A stretch of 44,864 bases of DNA, taken from assembly GCF_002927045.1 (NCBI RefSeq), contig NZ_PRDW01000016.1, positions 1-44,864 on the forward strand, given 5' to 3'. This stretch comes from Mycetohabitans endofungorum (GTDB lineage Bacteria > Pseudomonadota > Gammaproteobacteria > Burkholderiales > Burkholderiaceae). Numbering within the stretch: the stretch's first letter is position 1; every line of letters begins with the position of its first letter. Below the pieces are notes generated by a model that saw nothing but the letters and a program-made list of their open reading frames with translations, was not told where the DNA came from and did not search any database. Position numbers and translations under genes: made by a program. Below, one piece after another: positions 1-8,940 of this stretch.

Positions 1-611
1 CGCGGGCGCGATTCCAGGCCAATGTACATTGGCTCAGAAGTGAGCCAATAATATTTATTGAAACTGAACCCAGTATGCTTCGTTGATCCCAACGCCGGAA
101 CAGATACCGTCGTGCCATCGGCACGCTGGAAGGGTTCGTCGTTGTCGTCATGCAACCTGAGACCGCCGCGAGATGCTCACCCGCAAGATAGAAACTCCTG
201 TTGGGTTCCCACGGCAGTTTTGTCGACAATCTATTATCAAGAGAAAGCGATGTTGCCTCTGCCGCGAGTGAAAATGACGTGCTTCAGTTACGTTATAGGC
301 GTGCTGTTTTGCCTGTGATAGCGCAGCACGAAGTCCAGACGTCAAAAACGAAGCGTCTTCCAGCGGGTGGAAATTGGCTGAATAGAAGGACAAGTGACGG
401 CCGACGCCGCATCATGCTGCGTCCAGCCTCTTGACGATGTGCGGGCCCGTCGGCGCTGACCGCCAACGCCGTGCCCCAGCCCATGTAGAGTGGAATCGAC
501 GCGCTGTTCAGCCACTTCATCCCGTGCGGGGTGCACGAGAAGCCGACCACCAGCGTGCGACAATGGTGGCCGGCGTGCACCACCGGCCGATGTCCGGCAC
601 GGCCACGCCGC
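1..611. other. Stretch without a supported gene
   Basis: I read all six frames and found no open frame with a recognisable domain, a convincing start or a family-like sequence. The minus-strand frame between about 430 and 600 has a protein-like composition (GMKWLNSASIPLYMGWG), so it may be the relic of a decayed gene, but I cannot name it. The first 50 bases hold strong symmetry, listed separately. The stretch lies downstream of yggX, so it may also carry that operon's terminator, though no hairpin with a T tract is evident. Confidence 0.4.
18..49. promoter_or_regulatory. Overlapping palindrome and hairpin with three ATTGGC half-sites
   Basis: Positions 18-33 are a perfect 16-bp palindrome (GCCAATGTACATTGGC). 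Positions 28-49 form a second perfect inverted repeat, ATTGGCTCA-GAAG-TGAGCCAAT, with a 9-bp stem and a 4-nt loop. The two share the central ATTGGC, so the half-site GCCAAT/ATTGGC occurs three times in 32 bp in alternating orientation. This can serve as a multi-site operator or as a transcript hairpin that switches pairing partner. AT-rich DNA (aatatttatt) follows directly. No gene can be tied to it from this window. Confidence 0.5.
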
Positions 612-887
612 CTAGCCGTTGGCGGGCGGCACGTAGCCCGACGCGACGTCCGCGCCTTCGCCAAAGAAGAATTTTTCAGTTTGTTTTAACAGATATTGGC
701 GCGCGCGCGGATCGGCCATGTTCAGACGGTTTTCGTTGATCAGCATCGTCTGCTGCTTGAGCCACGCCTGCCATGCTTCCTTCGAGATGCTTTCGAAGAT
801 GCGCTTGCCAAGCTCGCCTGGCAACGGCGGAAAGTCCAATCCTTCCGCTTCCTTGCCGAGTTTTACGCAGTGAACCATTCGAGCCAT
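612..887 (-). CDS. yggX: Probable Fe(2+)-trafficking / oxidative-damage protection protein (YggX family)
   Basis: A 91-residue cytosolic protein of the YggX family. It has the family's N-terminal [15 protein letters not shown] with the conserved cysteine, followed by [16 protein letters not shown] and a tail ending [14 protein letters not shown]. YggX proteins are linked to iron handling and protection of labile Fe-S clusters from oxidants. The start at 887 is chosen because it has an AGGAGAAG ribosome-binding site a few bases upstream and matches the family's usual length of about 90 residues; the open frame continues upstream only as low-complexity sequence. It lies 62 bp downstream of argA on the same strand and is probably cotranscribed with it. 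Nothing in it looks damaged. Confidence 0.95.
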   Translation of the reverse strand: MARMVHCVKLGKEAEGLDFPPLPGELGKRIFESISKEAWQAWLKQQTMLINENRLNMADPRARQYLLKQTEKFFFGEGADVASGYVPPANG

Positions 888-949
888 TAGACTTCTCCTT
901 TGATATCGGGGTGGGGCGGGGCGCCGACGTGCGGATTCCCCGCGCGTGC

Positions 950-2359
950 TCAAAGCTGCTTGATCAGCACGAGCGACTTGCGCTGCCAGTTGTACAGGCG
1001 GCGCCGGTCCTCGGGCAGATCGGTAACCGTCGCCTTTACGAAGCCGCGTTTGAGGAACCAATGCTCGGTGCGGGTTGTCAGCACGAAAATCCGCGTCAGG
1101 CCGCGCGCCCGGGCGCGTTGCTCGATGCGCTTGAGCAGACGCTCGCCGTCGCCGGTGCCCTGCGCCTCAGGCGCCACGGTCAGGCACGCCATCTCGCCGA
1201 TCCGCTCCTGCGGGTACGGGTACAGCGCCGCGCAACCGAACAGTACGCCATCGTGCTCGATCACTGAGAAGTGGTCGATGTCGCGCTCGATCTGGTGGCG
1301 GTCGCGCCGCACCAGCGTGCCGTCCATCTCAAGCGGCTCAATCAGCTGCAGGATGCTGCCGACATCGTCCGGCACTGCCTCACGCAGACTTTCCAGATTC
1401 TCGTACGAGATCATTGTGCCGACCCCATCGTGCAGGAACAGCTCCAGCAGGATACTGCCGTCCAGCGCGTACGGGATGATGTGTGAGCGCGGCACGCCGC
1501 CGCGGCACGCACGGATCGCATGCCTCAGGTAGAAGTCCGCATCCGCGCGGTCCAACTCGCCCGTATGGGCTTCGTAGATCTTCTGTGCGTCGTCCAGCGA
1601 CAGCTCGCGGGTCAGCTCGCCGTCGCCGTTGATCACGCCGGGCGTCTCGGTGATGAAGATCAGCTTGTCGGCACGTAGCGCGATGGCCGCGGACGACGCG
1701 ACATCCTCCATCGACAGATTGAACGCCTCGCCGGTCGGCGAGAATCCGAGCGGCGACAGCAACACAATCTTGTTGCTCTCCAGCGAATGCCGAATCGATT
1801 CGGCATCGATCTTGCGCACCACGCCGGTATGTTGGAAATCGACGCCCTCGAGTATCCCGACCGGCCTCGCGGTGACAAAATTGCCGGACACGACGCTGAT
1901 ATGCGCGTGCGCCATCGGCGTATTGGGCAAACCCTGGCTGATTGCCGCCTCGATGTCCAGCCGCACTTCGCCGGACGCTTCCTTGGCCGCCTCCAGCGCG
2001 CGCGCATCGGTGATCCGTATGCCGCCCGCGAACAGCGACTCGACCCGGTGCAGGTTCAACTGTTCCTCGACCTGCGGGCGGGAGCCGTGCACCAGTACGA
2101 TCTGAATGCTCATCGCATGCAACAGCGCGACATCTTGCACCAACGCATTAAGCGCGCCCGCCTGCACCAACTCGCCGCCGAACGCGACGACGAACATCCG
2201 GTTGCGGAATGCATGGATGTAGGGTGCGACCGATCGCAGCCATTCGACGAATTGAGCGTGATTCGCGGTGTATTCGATGGCGGCGCTCGTCTGGCCGCCG
2301 GCCACGGCGAGGCCGCTGACCCTCGTGTCGCGGCGGGCGAGATCGTTTTGTGCAGTCAT
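950..2359 (-). CDS. argA: Amino-acid N-acetyltransferase (N-acetylglutamate synthase)
   Basis: Catalyses acetyl-CoA + L-glutamate to N-acetylglutamate, the first step of arginine synthesis. The 469-residue protein has the classical ArgA layout: an N-terminal amino-acid-kinase-like domain (about residues 20-300, including [11 protein letters not shown] and [14 protein letters not shown]) and a C-terminal GNAT acetyltransferase domain (about 320-460). The GNAT acetyl-CoA loop is visible as [14 protein letters not shown], followed by [10 protein letters not shown]. The ATG at 2359 is preferred to the GTG-like extension at 2398, because the extension would run into hrpA. In this family the kinase-like domain is the usual site of arginine feedback inhibition. 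The gene is divergent from hrpA, with only 22 bp between the two start codons. Confidence 0.96.
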   Translation of the reverse strand: MTAQNDLARRDTRVSGLAVAGGQTSAAIEYTANHAQFVEWLRSVAPYIHAFRNRMFVVAFGGELVQAGALNALVQDVALLHAMSIQIVLVHGSRPQVEEQLNLHRVESLFAGGIRITDARALEAAKEASGEVRLDIEAAISQGLPNTPMAHAHISVVSGNFVTARPVGILEGVDFQHTGVVRKIDAESIRHSLESNKIVLLSPLGFSPTGEAFNLSMEDVASSAAIALRADKLIFITETPGVINGDGELTRELSLDDAQKIYEAHTGELDRADADFYLRHAIRACRGGVPRSHIIPYALDGSILLELFLHDGVGTMISYENLESLREAVPDDVGSILQLIEPLEMDGTLVRRDRHQIERDIDHFSVIEHDGVLFGCAALYPYPQERIGEMACLTVAPEAQGTGDGERLLKRIEQRARARGLTRIFVLTTRTEHWFLKRGFVKATVTDLPEDRRRLYNWQRKSLVLIKQL

Positions 2360-2381
2360 GGCCGGATTATAATGCGCCCCC
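2360..2381. promoter_or_regulatory. Divergent argA/hrpA promoter with symmetric -10 box
   Basis: The 22 bp between the argA and hrpA start codons contain the palindrome ATTATAAT (2366-2373). It reads as a perfect TATAAT on both strands: 2368-2373 on plus and 2371-2366 on minus. With a normal 6-7 nt spacing, transcription would begin at about 2380 for hrpA and about 2359 for argA, at or next to the start codons, so both mRNAs would be leaderless or nearly so. No clear Shine-Dalgarno sequence precedes either ATG. Matches to a -35 consensus are weak on both sides. Confidence 0.55.
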
Positions 2382-5300
2382 ATGTCCAATGTAGCCAAAA
2401 ACCGCGCGGCAGATGCGTCGCCGACTGATCACGCTGACCCCGCGCGCCACGGCAGGCCGCCTGCTGCGCGTCGCGCCGAGGCCCGGCGCGCGTCCTCGGC
2501 GCACAACCCTGCGCCCAATCCGGTGCCCCCCGTCACGTTCCCGCAGGCGTTGCCCGTTAGCGGCCGGCGCGACGAGATCGCTGCCGCGATCGCGCACCAT
2601 CAAGTCGTGATCGTCAGCGGCGAAACCGGATCAGGCAAGACCACGCAACTGCCCAAGATCTGCTTGGCGCTCGGACGCGGGCTGGGCGCAGGCGGCACCG
2701 GCCTGATCGGCCATACGCAACCGCGCCGTATCGCAGCATCGGCGACGGCGCGACGCATTGCCGAGGAACTGGGTACGCCGTTCGGCGAAGTGGTGGGCTA
2801 CAAGGTCCGTTTCACCGACAACCTGTCGCCGGGCGCATCGGTCAAGTTGATGACCGACGGCATCCTGCTCGCGGAGACGCAGACCGATCCGCTGCTGCAC
2901 GCCTACGATACGATCATCATCGACGAGGCGCACGAGCGCAGCCTGAATATCGATTTCCTGCTTGGCTATCTGAAGCAGATCCTGCCGCGGCGTGCTGACC
3001 TGAAGCTGATCGTCACGTCGGCTACGATCGATGCGCAGCGCTTTGCGCGCCACTTTGGCAGCGACGAGCGACCCGCGCCCGTCATCGAGGTCAGCGGACG
3101 GTTGTATCCGGTCGAGATTCGCTATCGGCCGGTCGTCGGCGACGATGGGCGCGCCACGCCCGCACGGCGCGGTGCGGCGCCAGGGGCCGGTCCGCTTGGC
3201 TCACCGGGCTCTCCGCCGGGCGCCACGGGCAGTATCACTGCCGCGCGTCAGGCCGAGCGCGACTTGCATGAAGCGATCGTCGACGCGGTGGACGAACTGT
3301 GTCGCGAAGGCCCGGGCGACGTGCTGGTTTTCCTGCCGGGCGAGCGGGAGATCCGCGACGCCGCTGAGGCGCTGCGCAAGCACCATCCGCCGCATACCGA
3401 GATCCTGCCGCTGTTCGCCCGGCTATCGGCCGCCGAGCAGGAGCGGGTGTTCCGGCCCGGCAATGCGCGCCGCATTGTGCTCGCCACCAACGTCGCGGAG
3501 ACATCACTGACGGTGCCCGGCATCCGCTATGTCGTGGACACCGGGCTGGCGCGGGTCAAACGCTATTCGTACCGGAACAAGGTCGAACAATTGCAGATTG
3601 AGCCAGTGTCGCAAGCCGCCGCCAATCAGCGTGCTGGCCGGTGCGGCCGGGTGGCCGACGGTGTCTGCATTCGGCTCTATGATGAGAGTGACTTCCAGGC
3701 TCGCCCGCGTTTCACTGATCCGGAGATCCTACGCGCGTCACTGGCGTCGGTGATCCTGCGGATGAAATCGTTGCACCTGGCCGAGATCGACGCGTTTCCG
3801 TTCGTCGAGCCGCCGCCGGGCCGGGCCATTGCTGATGGCTATCAATTGCTCGCCGAGCTTGGCGCGGTTGACGACGACAATGCGTTGACGCCGGTCGGCC
3901 GCGAGCTGGCACGCCTGCCGCTGGATCCGCGCGTGGCACGAATGATTGTCGCGGCACGTGAGCAACACGCGTTGCGCGAAGTGCTGATCATCGCCAGCGC
4001 GCTGTCCGTGCAAGATCCGCGCGAGCGTCCGCTGGACGCGCAGGAGCAAGCCGATCAGGCGCATCGCCGCTTCGCCGACGAGCGCTCGGAGTTTATCGCG
4101 TGGCTGAAGATCTGGGCGTGGTTCGAGGAAGCAGTCGCACATAAGAAATCGAACCGGCAACTGGCCGAAGCGTGCCGCGCGCAGTTCCTCTCGCATCTGC
4201 GACTGCGCGAGTGGCGCGACGTGCATTCGCAGTTGTTGACCGTGGTGCGTGAGCACGGCTGGCGGCTGAACGAGTCCGAGGCGACGTTCGAGCAGATCCA
4301 TCATGCGCTGTTGACGGGGCTGCTCGGCAACATCGGTCTGAAGGCTGACGACGATCCGCATTACCTGGGCGCACGGGGCATTCGTTTCTTCGTGTGGCCG
4401 GGATCGACGCTCGCGAAGAAGGCTGGCCGCTGGGTGATGGCCGCGGAGTTGGTCGAGACCACCCGGCTTTACGCACGCACCGTCGCCCGTATCGAGCCGG
4501 AATGGATTGAGCGTGTCGGCGGCCACCTGATCAAGCGCTCGGTTGCCGAGCCGCATTGGGAGAAGAAGGCCGCGCAGGTGGTGGCGTTCGAGCGCGGCAC
4601 GTTGTATGGGCTGCCCATCTATCAGCGCCGGCGCATCGCGTTTGGCGCGCAGGAGCCGGCGCGTGCGCGGGAATTGTTCATTCGCGGCGCGCTGGTCGAT
4701 GGCGAATTCGACACTCGTCTGCCGTTCTTTGCGCACAATCGGCGGCTGGTCGCGCAAATTGAGCAACTCGAGCACAAGTCACGTCGTCAGGATGTGCTAG
4801 TCGATGATGAGTTGATCTACGCATACTACGATGCGGCGGTACCTGCACAGATCCATACCGGCGCGGCATTCGAGCGCTGGTACCGCGACGAGGCGCGGCG
4901 GCGGGGTAGCGACGGCGACAAGCTGCTGTTCCTGTCGCGCGAGGACCTGATGCGGCACGAAGCGGCCGGCGTGACGACGGATGTGTTTCCGAAGCGGCTA
5001 ACGATGGCCGGCGTCGATATGGCGCTGAGCTACCATTTCGAGCCGGGTGCGGCGCGTGATGGCGTCACGCTGACCGTGCCGTTGTACGCGTTGAACCAGG
5101 TTGACGCGCGTCGCACCGAATGGCTGGTGTTGGGTATGTTGAAGGACAAGGTGCAGTCGCTGCTTAAGTCACTACCGCAAAAGCTGCGCCGACATTGCGT
5201 GCCGCTGCCCGAGTATGCGGCCGGTTTCGTCGAGCGCGTGCATTTCGCCGGGCAGTCGTTGATCGACGCGCTGATCGCCGACATCCGCGAGCACAAGCAA

Positions 5301-6551
5301 GTGATGGTTAAGTCAACTGACTTCAAGATCGAGACGTTGCCGCCTCACCTGTTCATGAACTTCAAGGTGGTCGATGAGCACGGGCGGCAGCTCGCAATGG
5401 CACGCAATCTTGCGCAGCTGCGCGGCGAGCTTGGTGCGCAGGCGCAGCAACAGTTCCAGCACATCGTATCGGCAGCGGCCGGCGCGGGAGGGGGCGATGG
5501 GCGGCAACCGTCTGGGCATGCGCGGGCGGATGCGGCAAGCACCGGTTCGCCGAGCAGGACGCCGCACGCCGCGCCGGCGCGGCGTGCGGCGCGCGTTGCC
5601 AATCAGCCGTCTACTGGCCCGGCGCGAAACGGACTCGCGAACGCCGGCGGGCCGGGGCGCGCCGATGCACTGGATACGGCGCGGCCGGCCTATACCGCGC
5701 TGTATGAGAACCTGACGACGTGGAATTTTGGCACACTGCCCGAGTTGCTCGAGATCCAGCGTGGCGGTCAGACGCTGTTTGGCTATCCGGCCCTGGTCGA
5801 TCGCGGTGGGCATTGCGACGTCGAAGTCTTCGATTCGCCCGCGCAGGCCGAGCATATCCATCGCGCCGGTCTGCGCCGGCTGTTCGCACTGCAGTTGCGC
5901 GAGCCGATCCGCTATCTGGAAAAAAATCTGCCAGGGCTGCGCGAAATGTCGATGCAGTACATGGCGCTCGGCACGCAGGAGGAACTGCGCGACCAATTGA
6001 TCGAGGCCGCGCTGGATCGTGCCTGCCTGCAGCCGCCGTTGCCGCACGACGATGCCAGCTTCGCGGCCCGGCGCGACGAGGGCCGGGCCAGGCTGTCGCT
6101 GCTCGCCCAGGAACTCGCACGGCTGGCCGGCCAGATCCTCGCCGAGTACGCAGCGCTCGTGAAGAAGCTCGCGCAGGCCAAAGGCTTTGGCGCGGCCCAC
6201 GCGGACATGCAGCAGCAGTTGGCCGCGCTGATGACCCGCCGCTTCGTGATCGATACGCCTTACGCCCAGCTTGCGCATTTCCCGCGTTACTTAAAGGGCA
6301 TGTCGTTGCGCATCGACAAGCTCAAGGTGGACCCGGCGCGTGACCAGCGGCTCGCGGCCGAGTTCGCGCAGCTCATGCAGCCATACCAGCGCGCGCTGTC
6401 GCAGCGCGGCGGCGCAGCCGATGCACGGCTCGCGGAGTTCCGCTGGCTCCTCGAGGAGTTGCGCATCTCGCTGTTCGCGCAGGAACTGCGCACGCCGATG
6501 CCGGTGTCTGTCAAGCGGCTGCACAAGGTATGGGAATCGATGCAGCGATGA
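2382..6551 (+). CDS. hrpA: DEAH-box ATP-dependent RNA helicase HrpA
   Basis: A 1389-residue helicase, close to the size of E. coli HrpA (about 1300) with extra linkers. HrpA helicases act on mRNA and stalled ribosomes. Visible motifs: Walker A GETGSGKTTQ (residues 80-89), DEAH (181-184), SAT (213-215), then a second RecA domain with ATNVAETSLTVPGIRYVVD and QRAGRCGRV. The winged-helix/ratchet region follows, and the C-terminal half matches the DUF3418 region of HrpA. Two alanine/glycine/proline-rich insertions stand out: one between the RecA domains (about residues 250-290) and one at about 1025-1105, typical of high-GC Burkholderia homologues. The ATG at 2382 gives the conserved MSNV-K start. 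It stands alone on the plus strand; a pseudogene follows 96 bp downstream. Confidence 0.97.
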   Translation: MSNVAKNRAADASPTDHADPARHGRPPAARRAEARRASSAHNPAPNPVPPVTFPQALPVSGRRDEIAAAIAHHQVVIVSGETGSGKTTQLPKICLALGRGLGAGGTGLIGHTQPRRIAASATARRIAEELGTPFGEVVGYKVRFTDNLSPGASVKLMTDGILLAETQTDPLLHAYDTIIIDEAHERSLNIDFLLGYLKQILPRRADLKLIVTSATIDAQRFARHFGSDERPAPVIEVSGRLYPVEIRYRPVVGDDGRATPARRGAAPGAGPLGSPGSPPGATGSITAARQAERDLHEAIVDAVDELCREGPGDVLVFLPGEREIRDAAEALRKHHPPHTEILPLFARLSAAEQERVFRPGNARRIVLATNVAETSLTVPGIRYVVDTGLARVKRYSYRNKVEQLQIEPVSQAAANQRAGRCGRVADGVCIRLYDESDFQARPRFTDPEILRASLASVILRMKSLHLAEIDAFPFVEPPPGRAIADGYQLLAELGAVDDDNALTPVGRELARLPLDPRVARMIVAAREQHALREVLIIASALSVQDPRERPLDAQEQADQAHRRFADERSEFIAWLKIWAWFEEAVAHKKSNRQLAEACRAQFLSHLRLREWRDVHSQLLTVVREHGWRLNESEATFEQIHHALLTGLLGNIGLKADDDPHYLGARGIRFFVWPGSTLAKKAGRWVMAAELVETTRLYARTVARIEPEWIERVGGHLIKRSVAEPHWEKKAAQVVAFERGTLYGLPIYQRRRIAFGAQEPARARELFIRGALVDGEFDTRLPFFAHNRRLVAQIEQLEHKSRRQDVLVDDELIYAYYDAAVPAQIHTGAAFERWYRDEARRRGSDGDKLLFLSREDLMRHEAAGVTTDVFPKRLTMAGVDMALSYHFEPGAARDGVTLTVPLYALNQVDARRTEWLVLGMLKDKVQSLLKSLPQKLRRHCVPLPEYAAGFVERVHFAGQSLIDALIADIREHKQVMVKSTDFKIETLPPHLFMNFKVVDEHGRQLAMARNLAQLRGELGAQAQQQFQHIVSAAAGAGGGDGRQPSGHARADAASTGSPSRTPHAAPARRAARVANQPSTGPARNGLANAGGPGRADALDTARPAYTALYENLTTWNFGTLPELLEIQRGGQTLFGYPALVDRGGHCDVEVFDSPAQAEHIHRAGLRRLFALQLREPIRYLEKNLPGLREMSMQYMALGTQEELRDQLIEAALDRACLQPPLPHDDASFAARRDEGRARLSLLAQELARLAGQILAEYAALVKKLAQAKGFGAAHADMQQQLAALMTRRFVIDTPYAQLAHFPRYLKGMSLRIDKLKVDPARDQRLAAEFAQLMQPYQRALSQRGGAADARLAEFRWLLEELRISLFAQELRTPMPVSVKRLHKVWESMQR

Positions 6552-6647
6552 CGCGCGACATGCCGGCTCGTTTGCCCCGATGCGCGATTCGTTCCGAGCC
6601 CTCGGCAAAGACCGTACAATAGACGCAGTTTTCCCGTCTGGGTGCTC

Positions 6648-7028
6648 ATGCTCAATTCCAATCACTTTGTGCGAGCCCGCCGCGTGGCCGGCTCGCTTGC
6701 CGCCGCGCGCGTGTGTGTCGCGCTGGCTCCGCTGGCTGTCGCCAACAACGTCATCGTCCTGAACTCGGGTGAAGCCACGCTGTCACTGATCGACCAGGCG
6801 TCGCGGCAAGTCGTCGGCACCGTGCCGACGGGCAAGGAGCCGCATTACTTGATGCCGACCCCGGACAATACGTCGCTGATACTGGCGGTGATGCCTTCGC
6901 ACGTCGCGTTTTCGAACGACAGCCGTACCGCGTTCGTGACGCTACAGGTGTCGGGCCGCCTCATGAGCCCGACGTTGCATACCGCGCGCATCGCACCGCC
7001 GTGGCCGACACCACGTCTTTGCCAATGA
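6648..7028 (+). pseudogene. Collapsed YVTN-type beta-propeller repeat protein
   Basis: The first 80 or so residues look like an exported beta-propeller protein: a hydrophobic signal-like segment ending in VANN, then VIVLNSGEATLSLIDQ and VVGTVPTGKEPHYLMPTPD, which is one YVTN-type blade. After LILA the frame jumps to PSHVAFSNDSRTAFVTLQ, which resembles a blade from far later in such proteins, and then loses homology. Members of this family are normally over 300 residues. I read it as a large internal deletion plus a later frameshift. The ATG at 6648 is used; a -10-like TACAAT lies at 6615-6620. The 3' end of the frame runs into the next gene. Confidence 0.75.
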
Positions 7029-7870
7029 ACGAGTTGCTCGGTTCGTTCGTTCGTGCGCTGCTGGGCATGCTTCATCCACGAATGCTGTGGTTGACCGTGT
7101 TGCCGTTTTTGCTGACCGCGCTGGGCTGGGGAGCGGCGCTGTGGTTCGGCTGGGAAGGATGGGTCGGTGCGGCGCACGGTTGGCTGTCACACTGGGGCTG
7201 GACTGCATCGATCAATTCGCTGCTCGCGGGGATCGGCTTCGGCCACGTGCAAATGGTGCTCGCGCCGCTCGTCGTTGTCGCGATCGCTGTGCCATTGATC
7301 GTGTTGACCGTATTGCTGCTGATTGCCGCGATATCGATGCCGGCGGTGATCCGCCATCTCGGTGCGCGCCAATTCGCCGATCTGGAGCCCCTGCGCGGCG
7401 GCACGCTGCTCGGCAGTCTGCTCCACTCGATCGCGGCCACGTGCATCTGCGTGCTGCTGCTGGTTGTCACGGTTCCGCTGTGGCTCGTGCCACCGCTGTT
7501 CGCCGTGATCCCGCCGCTGCTGTGGGGTTGGCTCACCTATCGCGTGATGACCTATGATGCGCTGGCATGGCATGCAAGCTCGGATGAACGGCGCATAATT
7601 TTTCGCACGCACCGCGTACCGCTGCTCGCGATCGGCGTGATGTGCGGGATGCTCAGCGCGGTCCCGACGCTGCTGTGGGCATCCTCCGTGTTGATGATCG
7701 TGCTGTTCCCATTCGTCGCAATCGTGTCGATCTGGCTGTACGTGTGCATCTTCGTGTTTTCCGCACTGTGGTTCGCCCATTATTGCCTGCGCGCGCTGCG
7801 GCGATTGCGCGCGCGACACCATGGGACTGACCGGCAAGCAACGCAAGCGCGCCCGCCAGGATCGGCGTAA
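7001..7870 (+). CDS. EI24-domain (CysZ-like) inner-membrane protein
   Basis: A 289-residue polytopic membrane protein of the EI24/CysZ type. Long hydrophobic stretches appear at about residues 25-50 (MLWLTVLPFLLTALGWG), 85-120 (MVLAPLVVVAIAVPLIVL), 145-180 (ATCICVLLLVVTVPLWLV) and 215-260. MPAVIRHLGARQFADLE is a typical cytoplasmic loop of this family. The tail is basic (RALRRLRARHH). CysZ imports sulfate in enterics; Burkholderia EI24 proteins are annotated only by domain, so the substrate is unknown. Two starts are possible, 7001 and 7025 (MNELLGSF), neither with a good ribosome-binding site. The upstream pseudogene overlaps the first, and the deletion there may have removed the original translation signal. 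Confidence 0.85.
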   Translation: MADTTSLPMNELLGSFVRALLGMLHPRMLWLTVLPFLLTALGWGAALWFGWEGWVGAAHGWLSHWGWTASINSLLAGIGFGHVQMVLAPLVVVAIAVPLIVLTVLLLIAAISMPAVIRHLGARQFADLEPLRGGTLLGSLLHSIAATCICVLLLVVTVPLWLVPPLFAVIPPLLWGWLTYRVMTYDALAWHASSDERRIIFRTHRVPLLAIGVMCGMLSAVPTLLWASSVLMIVLFPFVAIVSIWLYVCIFVFSALWFAHYCLRALRRLRARHHGTDRQATQARPPGSA

Positions 7871-7904
7871 GCTGCGTGCCGTCTGAAACGATCAAGGGGA
7901 TCCC

Positions 7905-8705
7905 ATGGGGTTCGGCATCATCATCATTGGCGACGAAATCCTATCCGGACGGCGTGTTGACAAGCATTTGCCGAAGGCCATCGAGTTGCTTCGCGCGCGG
8001 GGGCTGGCGCTCGCGTGGGCCGAGTACATCGGCGACGAGCGCAGACGAATCACTGCCACGCTTAAGCGCACCTTCGACTCCGATGACATCGTCTTCGTGA
8101 CCGGGGGCATCGGCGCGACGCCGGACGATCATACGCGGCAGTGTGCGGCTGCCGCGCTCGGCGTGCCGCTGGAACTGCACCCACAGGCCCGGCAACTGAT
8201 CGCCGAGCGGATCATCGAAACCGCACCATACGGTCAGGCGGACCTGGATGCGCCGGATAACCTGCATCGCTTCAACATGGGCGTGTTCCCGCAGGGCGCC
8301 AGCATCATTCCGAACAGCTATAACAAGATTCCCGGCTTTTCGGTGCGCAATCATTATTTCATGCCGGGGTTTCCTGTCATGGCATGGCCCATGATGGAAT
8401 GGGTGCTCGATACCCATTATGCCCATTTGCATCACGGCACGCCGCATGACGAGCGCTCATTTCTGGTGTTCGAGTTGCCTGAGTCTGCACTCACGCCGCT
8501 GATGGAGCGCATCGAACGCGATTTTGTCGGCGTACATGTCTTCAGTTTGCCCAGCGTCGGCGATGTCGAGCACGGCGGGATCTATGCGCGACGGCATATC
8601 GATCTGGGCGTCAAAGGCGAGCCGGAGGTCGTCGCTGCCGCGTATAGGGTGCTACGTGAAGGCGTACATATGCTTGGAGGAGAAATATTCGAGCCAGAAA
8701 ACTGA
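7905..8705 (+). CDS. Competence/damage-inducible protein A-like (MoCF-fold) protein
   Basis: A 266-residue protein with the molybdopterin-binding (MoCF) fold found at the N terminus of CinA. Visible motifs are GFGIIIIGDEILSGRR at the start and VFVTGGIGATPDDHT, the family's two nucleotide/pterin-binding loops, then MPGFPVMAWPMMEW. It lacks the C-terminal CinA amidohydrolase domain, so it is a stand-alone version like those annotated in many betaproteobacteria. The physiological role is not established; stand-alone proteins are not shown to act in competence. The ATG at 7905 has an AAGGGGA ribosome-binding site. The gene follows the EI24 gene by 34 bp and may be cotranscribed with it. Confidence 0.9.
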   Translation: MGFGIIIIGDEILSGRRVDKHLPKAIELLRARGLALAWAEYIGDERRRITATLKRTFDSDDIVFVTGGIGATPDDHTRQCAAAALGVPLELHPQARQLIAERIIETAPYGQADLDAPDNLHRFNMGVFPQGASIIPNSYNKIPGFSVRNHYFMPGFPVMAWPMMEWVLDTHYAHLHHGTPHDERSFLVFELPESALTPLMERIERDFVGVHVFSLPSVGDVEHGGIYARRHIDLGVKGEPEVVAAAYRVLREGVHMLGGEIFEPEN

Positions 8706-8940
8706 TTATTGAGCGCAATATTGAAACTATTATGCGCAATGTTGTGGCCCTTATATCTGAATCGATGAAGGTCATTTGCCACAACATGGGCTTTTGTCAT
8801 TTAGGCTAAACGACGCGATAATGGCTCCGCGGCCGATCCGGCGACACGCCGCGCCGCCGCGTGCTTGTCATGCAGCGTTTCGCGTGTGCGCCGAATCGGG
8901 CATTGCTGTGCGCATTGTTTCGCCAACGCCAGAACGCTGT
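8706..8940 (+). promoter_or_regulatory. Structured AT-rich intergenic region before the sensor-kinase operon
   Basis: A relatively AT-rich gap that holds two kinds of repeat. GCGCAAT occurs directly at 8713-8719 and 8734-8740, 21 bp apart centre to centre, which is two helical turns. A perfect 10-bp inverted repeat, ATGTTGTGGC (8739-8748) and GCCACAACAT (8778-8787), encloses a 29-nt loop. The spacing fits a regulator-binding region or a leader hairpin for the downstream kinase genes. The stem could equally terminate the upstream transcript, though no T tract follows. The part from about 8800 to 8940 looks like ordinary GC-rich leader. Confidence 0.5.

Noticed and set aside
3738-4775. A 345-residue open frame on the minus strand inside hrpA
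   Set aside because: It is a shadow of hrpA caused by high GC content; it has no start signal and no family-like sequence, while the plus-strand frame carries all helicase motifs.
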